DNA of 63,591 nt, taken from the NCBI RefSeq assembly GCF_902859935.1, contig NZ_CADIKI010000033.1:1-63591 (forward strand). The letters are read 5' to 3'. Below are positions 27,669-36,941 of this stretch, one piece after another; the stretch's first letter is position 1; every line of letters starts with the position of its first letter. The stretch is from Paraburkholderia fynbosensis (GTDB taxonomy: Bacteria > Pseudomonadota > Gammaproteobacteria > Burkholderiales > Burkholderiaceae). A program made the position numbers and the translations under genes. The notes beneath the pieces are model-generated. The model was not told where the DNA came from, made no database searches, and saw nothing but the letters and a program-made list of their open reading frames with translations.

Positions 27669-28379
27669 TCAAAGCCGCATCAGTTCTTTTGTCATCCACT
27701 CGTGGACGGCTCTACCCAGTTCTTGCTGTGACAGGTCTCGAGGGGAAAATGCCGGACCGACAACCACACGAATTTGTCCGCGGCCGCTGGGCCAGCCTTT
27801 GGCCGGCCAGACTTTGCCCGCGTTGAGAACCACCGGGACAGCAGGTACGCCAGTCGCGCAAGCCAATCGCACGCCTCCCGATGTCATCCTCAACGGGGCA
27901 TCATGTGGCACCCGTGTACCCTCCGGAAAGATGACAACGACGTCTCCCTTCGCCAGTCGATCGGCGCTTTCTTGCGTTACAGCCTGGTGAGCCTGTCGAG
28001 CGGAGCCGCGGTTCAGACTAACCATATCAAGGCCGCGTAGCACCCATCCAAAAAAAGGAATACGAAGAAGCTCTTCCTTGAAAACGAAACTGATACGCTG
28101 TGGAAAAAGTGCGAGAAACGCGAGGGTCTCCCACGTCGATTCGTGACGGCACAGTAGTATCGCCGGTCCTTCGGGAATATGTTCAAGCCCGTCTACCGAA
28201 CAGGAGACTCCCGGCAGCACGCGCATCACAATCACCAGTGCCCGGCACCATTGTTTTGCCAGCCAGTATCGTCCAGCCCGGCCGACGAAAGGAAACAGGA
28301 GCAATATGACCATCGAATACAGTGTCCCGCTACCGAGAAGGTAGACGATGAACAACCATTTGGTGAATGTCGAGCGCAT
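27669..28379 (-). CDS. plsC: 1-acyl-sn-glycerol-3-phosphate acyltransferase (PlsC type)
   Basis: The 236-residue protein has N-terminal membrane segments and the four acyltransferase blocks, including HESTWE (the HX4D motif with Glu in the last place, common in betaproteobacteria) and FPEGTR. It adds the second acyl chain in phosphatidic acid synthesis at the inner membrane. It is monocistronic here, and other copies are likely elsewhere in the genome. Confidence 0.88.
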   Translation of the reverse strand: MRSTFTKWLFIVYLLGSGTLYSMVILLLFPFVGRAGRYWLAKQWCRALVIVMRVLPGVSCSVDGLEHIPEGPAILLCRHESTWETLAFLALFPQRISFVFKEELLRIPFFGWVLRGLDMVSLNRGSARQAHQAVTQESADRLAKGDVVVIFPEGTRVPHDAPLRMTSGGVRLACATGVPAVPVVLNAGKVWPAKGWPSGRGQIRVVVGPAFSPRDLSQQELGRAVHEWMTKELMRL

Positions 28380-28714
28380 CGGGGCCTGATTTAGATTGGT
28401 TTCCGGCGAAACACCCCACCGTTGACAGGTAAGACCACGCCATGAACGATGGGTTCTCTCCCCAAGACTGAAAGTGACAACCCGCGCCCGAAATATGACG
28501 CACTCAGCAAGCCATCGGTTCTAGCTGCATGTGCGTCCGGCGAATTCAAAACTTTTCTGCAGTTCTGCCTCTTGGGTACCGAAGCATCAAAGATTCATGA
28601 AATCGGACCGCAATAATAAAGACGTGGTGGCGGGCATCGCACCATCATGACCACGTCATCGCGCGGGTTGCTGTCTGCGGAGAAGCACAACAAGCGTGCG
28701 CATCCGCCAGCAAT
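28380..28714. other. Intergenic region, 335 bp
   Basis: No gene or structured element is recognised between the acyltransferase and the channel gene. Confidence 0.4.
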
Positions 28715-30178
28715 TCACGAATCATCGCGCAGGGAATGCAGTTGCCGAACTTTCTCGAACAGCCACTGGAAAACCGAATGGTCTGTGTCCTTCGCTACAG
28801 GAATAGCGGTCATTAGTTTGCTAATCGCATCCTGACGATAGGCCAGCAATTGGCACATCTGCTTCGCCACTTGGGGATGCTCTTTCAGGAACGAAGTCAT
28901 GTCGTCCTTGCTTACCTGATATAGCAGGCAAGGGGTAAGAGTCGCTATGGAAACATGCATGGGAAGTCCGGCGAGCAGCCCGGTTTCGCCAAATGTTTCG
29001 TCCGGCCCGATACGAGCAATCTCACGGCTGCCGGACGATTCAGCATAGGTAACGGCAAGTACGCCGGAGTGGACAATTGAAAGACTGTCTGGGACTGCTT
29101 CAGACGCCAGAATTTGTTGATTGGCCTGATATTCGTGTCTCGAAAGCCGCGCTGCAAGCCGTGTGATTTCGTCGCCTGTCAGGCTTTCGAACAGGCTCAC
29201 CCGTTTTAGAAGTGCTTCCCTCGCGTCATGCGCGGTAGGGGTTGGCGCGGGCATCCCCAATGCACGCAGTGCTACGCCTGACGCGGCGAGATGCCGATAA
29301 CAGAGGTCGAAAAGCTCGTTGGATGCATTGAGCTTTTTGTTCATATCGTCGACGAAACCAACCACCTCGTATTGCACCGAATTCAGCGTAGTACGCTTCA
29401 TGCGGGCCGAGGGAGCAGGGGCGGCAAGGATGGCGTTGCAACCGGTCAGCGCCTGGCCTAACGCATCGAGCACCGTCTTAGGCCGTGCCTCTGGCTCAAT
29501 CTCCAGGACCAACGATAGACCATGAACATTCGCCGGCCTGCTGTTGTTAGAAATCTTTGCCTTCGCGGCGACGGCATTGGGAACAATAAGGGTGTTTCCC
29601 TGACCGGTGAGCAAATGCGTGGCGCGCCAGTTCATCTCGACCACCTTGCCTTCAACGTCATCAATCATCACCCAGTCGCCAACTGAGTAAGGTTCGGTGG
29701 TGTTAAGCACGATGCCTGCGAAGACGTCGCTGAGTGTGCTCTGGATTGCCAGGCCAAGTACGATAGCGAGGGCGCCCGATGTGGCGACGAGCCCACGCAC
29801 CGGCAACTCAAGCACAAAGCCAAGAGCTGCCACGACCGCGGCAAGAAAGACGACAGCGCCGAAAACGTCCGAGAATAACCGCTGCCGTCGCCATGCACTC
29901 GGGAGTAACAGCGTATCAAGCGAGAGAGTGAGCAGTCGCGCGGCCATCAACCACCAGATTATTTCCAGCACCTGGCCCAACCAGTGCTGTTCGACCGCGT
30001 TCAGGTCGGGTGCCTGTGTGAATGGACTCAGGCCGGACCAAAAGAGTACCCAACTCAGCACGGAAAAAAGCGCAAGCCGTAGCAGCAGTCGCGAGAATTC
30101 GTGAGCAGGAAGTCGGAAACGCCACACGATGACGTCGATAGCGACGATACCGAATCCGAGAATAAGTGGATATTTCAC
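28715..30178 (-). CDS. MscS family channel with C-terminal cyclic-nucleotide-binding domain
   Basis: About four N-terminal membrane segments lead into the MscS pore and beta domain (GLVATSGALAIVLGLAIQSTLSDVFAGI, YSVGDWVMIDDVEGKVVEMNWRAT). A cNMP-binding domain of about 120 residues follows (LFESLTGDEITRLAARL ... IGPDETFGETGLLAG), with the FGE phosphate-cassette motif. It is a putative ligand-modulated small-conductance channel in the inner membrane. I prefer the GTG at 30178 (GGGGAA six bases upstream); an ATG at 30217 would add 13 residues. Confidence 0.88.
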   Translation of the reverse strand: MKYPLILGFGIVAIDVIVWRFRLPAHEFSRLLLRLALFSVLSWVLFWSGLSPFTQAPDLNAVEQHWLGQVLEIIWWLMAARLLTLSLDTLLLPSAWRRQRLFSDVFGAVVFLAAVVAALGFVLELPVRGLVATSGALAIVLGLAIQSTLSDVFAGIVLNTTEPYSVGDWVMIDDVEGKVVEMNWRATHLLTGQGNTLIVPNAVAAKAKISNNSRPANVHGLSLVLEIEPEARPKTVLDALGQALTGCNAILAAPAPSARMKRTTLNSVQYEVVGFVDDMNKKLNASNELFDLCYRHLAASGVALRALGMPAPTPTAHDAREALLKRVSLFESLTGDEITRLAARLSRHEYQANQQILASEAVPDSLSIVHSGVLAVTYAESSGSREIARIGPDETFGETGLLAGLPMHVSIATLTPCLLYQVSKDDMTSFLKEHPQVAKQMCQLLAYRQDAISKLMTAIPVAKDTDHSVFQWLFEKVRQLHSLRDDS

Positions 30179-30590
30179 AGGCGGTTCCCCACAAGGCAAC
30201 CTTGGGAGGATACACACATCGCATCAATGCGGGCTTGCGGGAGCGCACGAAGAGATACATCTGCCACGTCCCGCTGGTGGCTGTAGCGCCGGCCATGCAG
30301 CGTCAAAAAACCTGTATATTTATACAGTATCGTACGCGCGATTTCGCGGCTGTGAACTGGCACTTTTAATTGAGGCCATCGCTACACGGCTTCGCGTCGG
30401 CGGCCGGTTCCCGAGCGCAAGGCTGACACGCCCAAGGAAGCGGTGGCGTACCGCGTGCGTCACCGCTTACGGCCAGGCGCATACGGCAGCGGAGCTGTGT
30501 TGGTCGAATTCGTGACTTGAGCAACAGGCGATGCCCTGGCATGAGCACAGGCATGACGACGTGCTTGCTTCATTGAGAGGAGATTCCATC
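30179..30590. other. Intergenic region with a LexA box
   Basis: About 410 bases without a recognised gene. It separates the channel gene from a small gene on the other strand and holds a near-consensus LexA site. Confidence 0.5.
30312..30327. promoter_or_regulatory. Near-perfect LexA (SOS) box
   Basis: The 16 bases CTGTATATTTATACAG match the LexA consensus CTGT-N8-ACAG with the A+T core seen in enteric and betaproteobacterial boxes. It lies 134 bases before the channel start on the minus strand and about 260 bases before the small plus-strand gene. Confidence 0.75.
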
Positions 30591-30800
30591 GTGAGAGCGG
30601 ATGAATGGGTCAGAGAGGCCGAACGGGAAACGAAACTTGTCGATGCTCTGTACAAGGCGCGTTCCCTGATTTCGATGCACAACGGTATGACCGTGAGGTG
30701 CGACGGCGAGGAATGGGCGCTTGACTTTGGGCAGGAGCTGAAGATGATTGACGCAACGTTGAAGATGGCTGGAGTCGACACTCGGCGCCCTAGGCAGTAG
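30591..30800 (+). CDS. Hypothetical protein, 69 residues
   Basis: I recognise no family. The charged, probably helical protein contains EWVREAERETKLVDALYKARSLISMHNGM and ends in Arg-rich sequence. The GTG at 30591 has AGAGGAGA at 30575-30582, a good ribosome site, which is the main support for a real gene. It is downstream of a LexA box and could be damage-inducible. Confidence 0.5.
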   Translation: MRADEWVREAERETKLVDALYKARSLISMHNGMTVRCDGEEWALDFGQELKMIDATLKMAGVDTRRPRQ

Positions 30801-31761
30801 CTAGTTGTCGAGCCGCTCGAGTCGAGGCAATTATTGGTGGAAAGCGGTGCGAAGGACGACGCGTAATTTAGTCCGGTTTGCGCAATTGCCAACGGCCGGC
30901 GCGCCTGCGTCAATACGTTCCGCCAACTCTCCAAATCTACGCATGGGACGCTCCGCATCACAGGGATGGAGTGCAGACATACCACTCCAATTTGCTGGCT
31001 TCCGTTGCGGGTAACGCAACAACTCGCGCGACCGCGCCAGGGGTCACGCGATCGCCGAATCTGAGAAATAAGATGCCTGCTTTCGTCTTGGGGGCACGTC
31101 GCCCTCCAGCGGGAAGGCATCCTGCCTGGCGGAGCGCTATACGGCCAGCGGGAAACTGATTAGGCGCTTGGGATTCTCAGCTACTAACGAAAGTGAATGT
31201 TGGTAACCGCACTCGGCGCATCGTCACGCCAACCACTGCACGAAGAGCGACGTGAAACCCGTCGATAAGGCATAGCTTTTAAAGTTACCCGACGCTCGGC
31301 CACATTTTATTGTCACCGGCACCGTGCCTTATTGGCCCGGTACAAACTTTATTGCCACTCGTTACCGCGACGCTCGCCTGAATCGCCGACCATCTTCACA
31401 TTGTGTGTCCGGGAAACCGGTGGGCAGGTTGCCGATGCGGGTCGGGGAATCGGGCGTGAACATCACTTTGCCGATGGGCGAGGGCGAGGTGACGGAACGC
31501 GTTCGATGGCTCTATCGTGTCGAGCCGGGCGTTGCGCACCGGGCACTGACGTTCCCCGCAACGCTTGCGGACGCCGTGCTCACCGCGGGCGCTGCCGCTT
31601 AAGTTGACCGATTGATGTAGTCACTGACATGACCTCGCTGTTGTTCAGGTAGTCCAGCGCAGGTCCATTTCCCCAGCGATCAAAACTGCCGAAGCAGACC
31701 GACATTGAGCGCGCGGACGGTTTGGCCGTCGTCCGCGCAGCGATATCGTTTGACTTCAACG
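30801..31761. other. Gene-poor region, about 960 bp
   Basis: Overlapping short frames occur here, but I can support none. A stretch at 31430-31602 (RVGESGVNITLPMGEGEVTERV) reads faintly like protein but has no start signal; it could be a remnant. Confidence 0.4.
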
Positions 31762-32067
31762 TCAATTCAATCTTCCCCCCGATCGCGAAAGCAGATTGTT
31801 CACCGAGGTGACACCGTCAACCGTGCGGGCGCTTTGCTCCGCTAGCGCGACCTGGGTGCCCTCGGGCACCCATCCGACCAGCGTGACCTGTCCCGATCGC
31901 GCGAAGACGAATACGTGAGACAGGCTGACGCCGCTATGGGCAAAGCTGACGCGGACGTTATGGGCGAGTTGCCGGTCGGCGGCCGACGAATCGCCTTCTG
32001 CGTGGACTGCGGGTGCGATGGCGCTGGAAATCAACAATGCGAGAGTGGAAGCAATGGCTAGTTTCAC
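31762..32067 (-). CDS. BON-domain periplasmic protein
   Basis: A signal peptide (cleavage near VHA-EG) precedes one BON domain: NVRVSFAHSGV, SGQVTLVGWVPEGTQVALAEQSARTVDGVTSVNNLL. BON proteins of this size (OsmY-like) bind membranes and often respond to stress. The start is GTG at 32067 with AAGGAG just upstream. No partner gene is visible. Confidence 0.82.
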   Translation of the reverse strand: MKLAIASTLALLISSAIAPAVHAEGDSSAADRQLAHNVRVSFAHSGVSLSHVFVFARSGQVTLVGWVPEGTQVALAEQSARTVDGVTSVNNLLSRSGGRLN

Positions 32068-32976
32068 GATAGCTCCTTAACGAGAGGCAACTGTGCCGGC
32101 GAACTCCGGCAGCAAGTCTTCCGGTCCACTACGGGGAGGGGCCGCGGAAGGGGATGACAAAAGTCCCTGTGCGCACCATGCCTGCCTCTATGGATGGCGC
32201 GATCAGGGGTTTGTCTGTCGGGACGGTTGGGAGTTTTGTTCTCGCCCGGCGAATAACTTGCGCGTTCATCGTGGGGAACGCGGCGTTGGATTGTCGGCCA
32301 TGAGGCCAAGCCGCCGGGGCGCCGTGGTGAAGGCCCATTGAACCACTTCCGCCTGGAGCGGCGAACCATCGTTGATGCGTCGACGAGATCGCACTTCGCG
32401 ATCTGCCAACACGAAGCACGAGTTGTGGCCCAGCGTCGTATCAATTGATCATAGCCCCGAATCCCGGAGCCTGCTGACGAAGGCCAGAACGGCGTTCCGA
32501 AGCTCCCTCAGCCAGGTGATTCGCGTGTCACTGCGGGTCGTGCCAAGGGGCGAGAGCCACATTTCTTGTTACCGGTACCTCGATTTCGACAAGCGGCGCG
32601 CAATTCGTCGTTGCATTTGCACAACATCAAGACCGGCGCACGTGCGTGTTCGAACGCTTGTTCGCGTCCCGTGAATCGCCGGGCAGGCGGCGCGCGTCGT
32701 TTGGGCGGTTTTTCGCTGCACGGATTCAAACGGATCTGCCAGGCACATGACCACGGCCTCATGGTCACGAAGCGCGTGCTACTGCGTCATTGAATTGCGC
32801 GCAACAGCTATGTGCAACAGCGTTTTCCCTGACACGGAAGATCGATACGCCGCGCATTGGCGCTACCTATAATCGCCTCGAAATGTGTATCGGACATTTC
32901 AGCAAAGCGGGGAGTGTGCGATGAATCAGCACATCCTGAGCGGCTTGGAGACGCCAAAATGTATATAGGATATCTA
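32068..32976. other. Intergenic region, about 900 bp
   Basis: No gene is supported. TATAAT at 32868-32873 is a good -10 for the porin, but no matching -35 is obvious, so an activator or upstream elements may be involved. Confidence 0.4.
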
Positions 32977-34128
32977 ATGAAAAAAGAAGTTCTTGCTTTG
33001 TCCATGATGGCAGCTGCGACGGTGGCCCACGCGCAGAGCAGCGTCACGCTGTATGGCCGTATCGACAACGGTATTCAATACGAGACCGGCCTGCCGGGTG
33101 GTCACGCATGGGCCGCGCAGAGCGGTAACTGGGGCTGCTCGTGGTTCGGCCTTGAAGGCGCCGAAGATCTGGGCGGCGGCACCAAGGCGGTCTTCCAGTT
33201 GGAAGGTCAGCTGAACACGATGACCGGCGCGTCCGCGGGCAATCTGTTCGGCCGCCACGCTACGGTCGGCTTCACGAACGACCGTTTCGGTCTGTTCAAG
33301 ATGGGTAACCTCGGCGCCGGCGAACTGTCGCAGGACAGCTGGGGCACTGATCCGCAGCTGATGCAGCGCTACGCTATCTCGACTTTGGTGCGCGGCCGTA
33401 ACTGGGCAAGCGCCAGCAACGGCGCGGAATACAACTCGCCGGTGTTGCTTGGCGGCCTCGTCCTCAAAGGACAGTATTCGCTGACCAACAACACGAGCTG
33501 GAACTCGGCGCCGAACAACGCGCAAGGTGTTCCGACCGGTCAGGGCCGCACTAACGCCGTCGAAGGGATCTACACGTTCGGCAGCGGCGACTTCCGTGTG
33601 ATTTACGACGAAGTCCGCGGCGCGAACGGTTCGTTCAACAACGTCTACTCGGCTTCGCGTTCCATCCTCGCGGGCGGTACGTATGTCTTCGGCCCGGTGA
33701 AGCTGTACGCTGGCTACCAGCACCTGAGCGCACCCGACGCAACCAATTCGAGCATGGGTGTGAGCGACGCTTCGCAGCCGATCGGCGTGAGCGCGCCGAC
33801 CAGCGTCAACCACGAATGGGTCGGCGCAGCGTGGCAGGTGACCACGGCCACGGCGATTACCGGCGCGGTGTTCCACGCGAACGCGAACAACGGCAACGGC
33901 AACGCGACGCTGTTCACGCTCGCCGCGACCTACGCCCTGTCCAAGCGCACCTTCCTCTATACGGAAGCCGGCTACGTCCACAACAGCTCGACGTCGAACC
34001 TGAACCTCGGCAACGGGCCGTACGGCAACAACAACTTCGATGCGGCGACCAACACATCGTCCAACAGCAACCCGAACTACGGTCAGAGCCAGACCGGCGT
34101 GTTCGCGGGCATCATGACGACGTTCTAA
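32977..34128 (+). CDS. General porin (Gram-negative porin, OpcP/Porin_4 type)
   Basis: The 383-residue protein has a signal peptide ending in AHA-QS and the standard Burkholderiales porin start, SSVTLYGRIDNGI. Barrel strands follow, with SWFGLEGAEDLGGGTKAVFQLE near the front and a terminal FAGIMTTF with C-terminal Phe, as needed for Bam recognition. It forms a trimeric outer-membrane channel. The start at 32977 is supported by AGGA at 32967-32970. Next to a sugar operon it may serve sugar entry; that is inference. Confidence 0.92.
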   Translation: MKKEVLALSMMAAATVAHAQSSVTLYGRIDNGIQYETGLPGGHAWAAQSGNWGCSWFGLEGAEDLGGGTKAVFQLEGQLNTMTGASAGNLFGRHATVGFTNDRFGLFKMGNLGAGELSQDSWGTDPQLMQRYAISTLVRGRNWASASNGAEYNSPVLLGGLVLKGQYSLTNNTSWNSAPNNAQGVPTGQGRTNAVEGIYTFGSGDFRVIYDEVRGANGSFNNVYSASRSILAGGTYVFGPVKLYAGYQHLSAPDATNSSMGVSDASQPIGVSAPTSVNHEWVGAAWQVTTATAITGAVFHANANNGNGNATLFTLAATYALSKRTFLYTEAGYVHNSSTSNLNLGNGPYGNNNFDAATNTSSNSNPNYGQSQTGVFAGIMTTF

Positions 34129-34133
34129 GCTGG

Positions 34134-34153
34134 ACCTGCCTTAACGGGCAGGT
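34134..34153 (+). terminator. Hairpin after the porin gene
   Basis: ACCTGCC and GGCAGGT pair over a six-base loop six bases after the stop. There is no T run, so it may stabilise mRNA rather than terminate it. Confidence 0.4.
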
Positions 34154-34302
34154 AGCGTAGTGATCTCCGGGTTTTAAAGTACTGCTTATATCTCTTCACT
34201 AGAGAGGCCGGTGCGACGTAATCCTCCACCCTCGTCGCGCTGGCTGTTTTTTTTGGATCATCCTCCCAGCGTCTATGCGGTATCGGGTAGGGTTTACTCA
34301 CG

Positions 34303-34320
34303 TTTGAAAGCGCTTTCAAA
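34303..34320. promoter_or_regulatory. 18-bp perfect palindrome, LacI operator
   Basis: TTTGAAAGCGCTTTCAAA sits 18 bases before the start of the LacI gene at 34339. The core TGAAAGCGCTTTCA recurs at 35447, before the transporter operon that follows. This is a classical autoregulatory arrangement. Confidence 0.8.
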
Positions 34321-34338
34321 AAACGTTATGCTGCGAAC

Positions 34339-35391
34339 ATGATCGACGACAGCCCTAATCCACCCAATGTGACACTTGAGGAAATCGCTCGGGCAGCCGG
34401 CGTTTCTCCCAGCACGGTGTCGCGCATCCTGAACGGCACGGCGCGCGTATTGCCAGCCAAGCAGAAGGCGGTGGAGCAGGCTATCGCGCGATTTAATTAC
34501 CGGCCCAACGTGCTGGCGCGCAGCCTCGCGAGCGGCAGGACCGACACGATCGGCGTGCTCACGCAAACCGTGTCCAGTCCGTTTTATGCGGAGTGGCTGC
34601 GCGGTATCGAAGACGGTCTGTCGGAGACGGGCTTCACGGCGCTCTTCGTCAGCAGTCGCTGGAACGTCAAGGACGAGATGGCGCGCCTCGAGCAATTCAT
34701 CGCGCGCCGCGTCGACGGAATGATTCTGCTGCACGCCCAACTCGACGAGCCCTCGCTGAACGAATACTCCAGGCATGCGCCCTTACTTGTATTGGGGCGC
34801 TCGCTGCGAAACAGCGCGACGCTCGCGAGCTTGCCGCTCGACAACGTGCAGGGCGCGCGCGATGCAACCAGGCATCTGATCGAGCAGGGCCATCGCAGGA
34901 TCGCGTTCATCGCGGGGCCGCCCAATCACGAGGATGCGATTGAGCGCCTCGACGGTTACCGGATGGCGCTCGAAGAAGCGGGCATCGGCTTTGACGCCGA
35001 ACTCGTCGAGCAGGGCGATTATCTCGAGACGGGCGGCGTGGCGGCGATGGCGCGATTGTTCGCACGCGCCCCTGCGTTCAGCGCGGTCTTCTGCGCGAAC
35101 GACCAGACTGCCTACGGCGCGCGTCTCACGATTTTTCATCGTGGTCTGCGCGTGCCGGAAGATATCTCGCTGGTCGGCTTCGACGATTTGCCTACCTCGT
35201 CGTACATGACGCCACCGTTGACGACGGTCCGCCAGCCCACCTATGAAATCGGGCGCCTCGCGGCTCAGGGCATCGTGCAGATGATCCGCAAGCAACCCAT
35301 TGCGCTGAACCCGATTCCGCTCACGCTCGTGACACGGGAAACCACTTGCCGGCTCGCGCCTCCCTCCAGGCGAAAAGCGGCGCGAAGTTAG
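34339..35391 (+). CDS. LacI family repressor of the GH1/ABC operon
   Basis: The 350-residue protein has an N-terminal LacI helix-turn-helix with hinge (VTLEEIARAAGVSPSTVSRILNG, YRPNVLARSLASGRTDTIGVL) and a periplasmic-binding-protein-like effector domain (DNVQGARDATRHLIEQGHRRIAFIAG, SLVGFDDLPTSSYMTPPLTTVRQ). It probably represses itself and the downstream sugar operon through the TGAAAGCGCTTTCA sites and is released by a beta-glucoside. The inducer is inferred from the GH1 enzyme in the operon. Confidence 0.9.
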   Translation: MIDDSPNPPNVTLEEIARAAGVSPSTVSRILNGTARVLPAKQKAVEQAIARFNYRPNVLARSLASGRTDTIGVLTQTVSSPFYAEWLRGIEDGLSETGFTALFVSSRWNVKDEMARLEQFIARRVDGMILLHAQLDEPSLNEYSRHAPLLVLGRSLRNSATLASLPLDNVQGARDATRHLIEQGHRRIAFIAGPPNHEDAIERLDGYRMALEEAGIGFDAELVEQGDYLETGGVAAMARLFARAPAFSAVFCANDQTAYGARLTIFHRGLRVPEDISLVGFDDLPTSSYMTPPLTTVRQPTYEIGRLAAQGIVQMIRKQPIALNPIPLTLVTRETTCRLAPPSRRKAARS

Positions 35392-35398
35392 CCATCCC

Positions 35399-35437
35399 GC
35401 AGCCATAAGGCTGCAGCACCCCGCGGGGCTTTTTTTT
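35399..35437 (+). terminator. Rho-independent terminator after lacI
   Basis: A six-base hairpin (GCAGCC, loop ATAA, GGCTGC) is followed by a CCCCGCGGGG stem and eight Ts at 35430-35437. It separates the regulator from the transporter operon. Confidence 0.8.
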
Positions 35438-35446
35438 GCCGCGCCG

Positions 35447-35460
35447 TGAAAGCGCTTTCA
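35447..35460. promoter_or_regulatory. Operator palindrome TGAAAGCGCTTTCA before the ABC operon
   Basis: This is a perfect 14-base palindrome, identical to the core of the site before the lacI gene and about 140 bases upstream of the binding-protein gene. Confidence 0.78.
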
Positions 35461-35478
35461 AACATGTCGAGTTTTTAA

Positions 35479-35490
35479 GTTACCGCTAAC
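35479..35490. promoter_or_regulatory. Second operator GTTACCGCTAAC before the ABC operon
   Basis: The site fits GTTA-nCGn-TAAC and is the reverse complement of the xylanase operator. This operon therefore carries sites for two different LacI-type repressors. Confidence 0.6.
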
Positions 35491-35597
35491 AATTCATAGG
35501 CAACGCCGAAAGCAAGCACAAAGAAGCAAACGAAGCAAAAGAAGAAGCAACAAGCAACCGAACGCAATCAACAAAACGGTTCACAAGGAGACGAGTA

Positions 35598-36845
35598 ATG
35601 AAATTTCGCTTTTCAGGTCCTGCCGCCGCCGTGCTGCTCAGCCTTGCGGCAGCCGGCGCGCAAGCCAACACCACGTTGACGGTCGCGGTCTTTCCGAAGC
35701 TCGATCAGGAGATCAAGGACGCGCTGCCCGCATGGAAGAAGCTCCATCCAGACGTCGATATCAAGGTGTCGTCGCTGGCGATCGCTGACCACCACAACGC
35801 GATGACCACCGCGCTCGCGACCAGCTCCGATCTGCCCGACGTGATGGCGGTCGAAGTCGGCTTCATCGGCCGGTTCGCGGCGGGCGGCGGCCTGGAAGAC
35901 CTGTCGAAGGCGCCCTACAACGCGGGCCAGTACAGGAACCAGTTCATCCGCTACACGTTCGCGCAGGCCACCACGCAGGATGGCGCGATCGTCGGCATGC
36001 CGGCGGACATCGGCCCGGGCACGCTGTTCTATCGCAAGGACATTCTCGACAAGGCGGGCGTCACCGAAGCCGATCTGAACAAGTCGTGGGACTCGTATCT
36101 CGCTGCGGGGCAGAAGATCAAGAAGGCCACCGGCGCGTACCTGATGGCGTCGTCGCGTGATATCGAGGACATCTACATTCGCGCCGACCTGAAGGAAGGC
36201 GACGGCGTGTACTTCGACAAGGCCGGCAATCCTGTCGTTACGTCGGAGCGCTTCGTCAACGCATTCAAGCTCGCGAAGAAGGCGCGCGATCTCGGCCTCG
36301 ACGCGAAGATCACGCCGTGGTCGAACGAATGGGCCGAAAGCTTCAAGCGCGGCACCGTCGCCACGCAAATGATGGGCGCGTGGCTCGGCGGCCACCTGTC
36401 GTCGTGGATCGCGCCGGACACGAAGGGCCTATGGCGTGCGGCCAATCTGCCGAACAACGCGTACGCGTCGTTTGGCGGCACGTTCTACGCGATTCCGGTG
36501 AAGGCGACCCAGAAGCCGATGTCGTGGGAATTCATCAAGTTCCTGACGACGCGCCAGGACACGCAACTCGCATCGTTCCGTTCGATCGACGCATTTCCGG
36601 CGCTGCTCGCCGCGCAGAACGACGGCTTTTTCGCCGAGCCGGTCGCGTTCCTCGGCAACGAAAAGGCGCGCCTGATCTGGCGCGATGCGGCCGGACATAT
36701 TCCGTCGATCCAGCGCAGCAAGTACGACCAGGTGGCCGAAGAAGCGGTGCACTCGGCGCTCGACAAGGTCGTCGACAGCAACGAAGACATTGGCACGGCA
36801 CTGAAGGAAGCGCAGGACCAGATCGCACATCGCGTCCGACGTTGA
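35598..36845 (+). CDS. Sugar ABC transporter, periplasmic binding protein (CUT1)
   Basis: The 415-residue protein has a signal peptide (cleavage near AQA-NT) and the family 1 solute-binding fold (LPDVMAVEVGFIGRFAAGGGLEDLS, PGTLFYRKDILDKAGV). It captures an oligosaccharide and delivers it to the two permeases that follow. The operon context (GH1 beta-glucosidase) points to cellobiose or a related beta-glucoside. AAGGAG precedes the start. Confidence 0.9.
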   Translation: MKFRFSGPAAAVLLSLAAAGAQANTTLTVAVFPKLDQEIKDALPAWKKLHPDVDIKVSSLAIADHHNAMTTALATSSDLPDVMAVEVGFIGRFAAGGGLEDLSKAPYNAGQYRNQFIRYTFAQATTQDGAIVGMPADIGPGTLFYRKDILDKAGVTEADLNKSWDSYLAAGQKIKKATGAYLMASSRDIEDIYIRADLKEGDGVYFDKAGNPVVTSERFVNAFKLAKKARDLGLDAKITPWSNEWAESFKRGTVATQMMGAWLGGHLSSWIAPDTKGLWRAANLPNNAYASFGGTFYAIPVKATQKPMSWEFIKFLTTRQDTQLASFRSIDAFPALLAAQNDGFFAEPVAFLGNEKARLIWRDAAGHIPSIQRSKYDQVAEEAVHSALDKVVDSNEDIGTALKEAQDQIAHRVRR

Positions 36846-36852
36846 GGAAGCG

Positions 36853-36875
36853 GCACGGCGCTGCGCGCGCCGTGC
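36853..36875 (+). other. Intercistronic stem-loop after the binding-protein gene
   Basis: A 9-base stem (GCACGGCGC / GCGCCGTGC) with a 5-base loop lies between the binding-protein and first permease genes. Such hairpins, as between malE and malF, usually keep binding-protein mRNA in excess. Confidence 0.6.
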
Positions 36876-36941
36876 TGAGTTTGCAATAGCGTGGCCGGCG
36901 TCGCTCGCCGGCTGCGCCAGACTGGATGGACGGAACTACCG

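Noticed and set aside
31324..31602. Possible 92-residue protein
   Set aside because: Start codon lacks a ribosome site and two frames are open over the same bases; at best a remnant.
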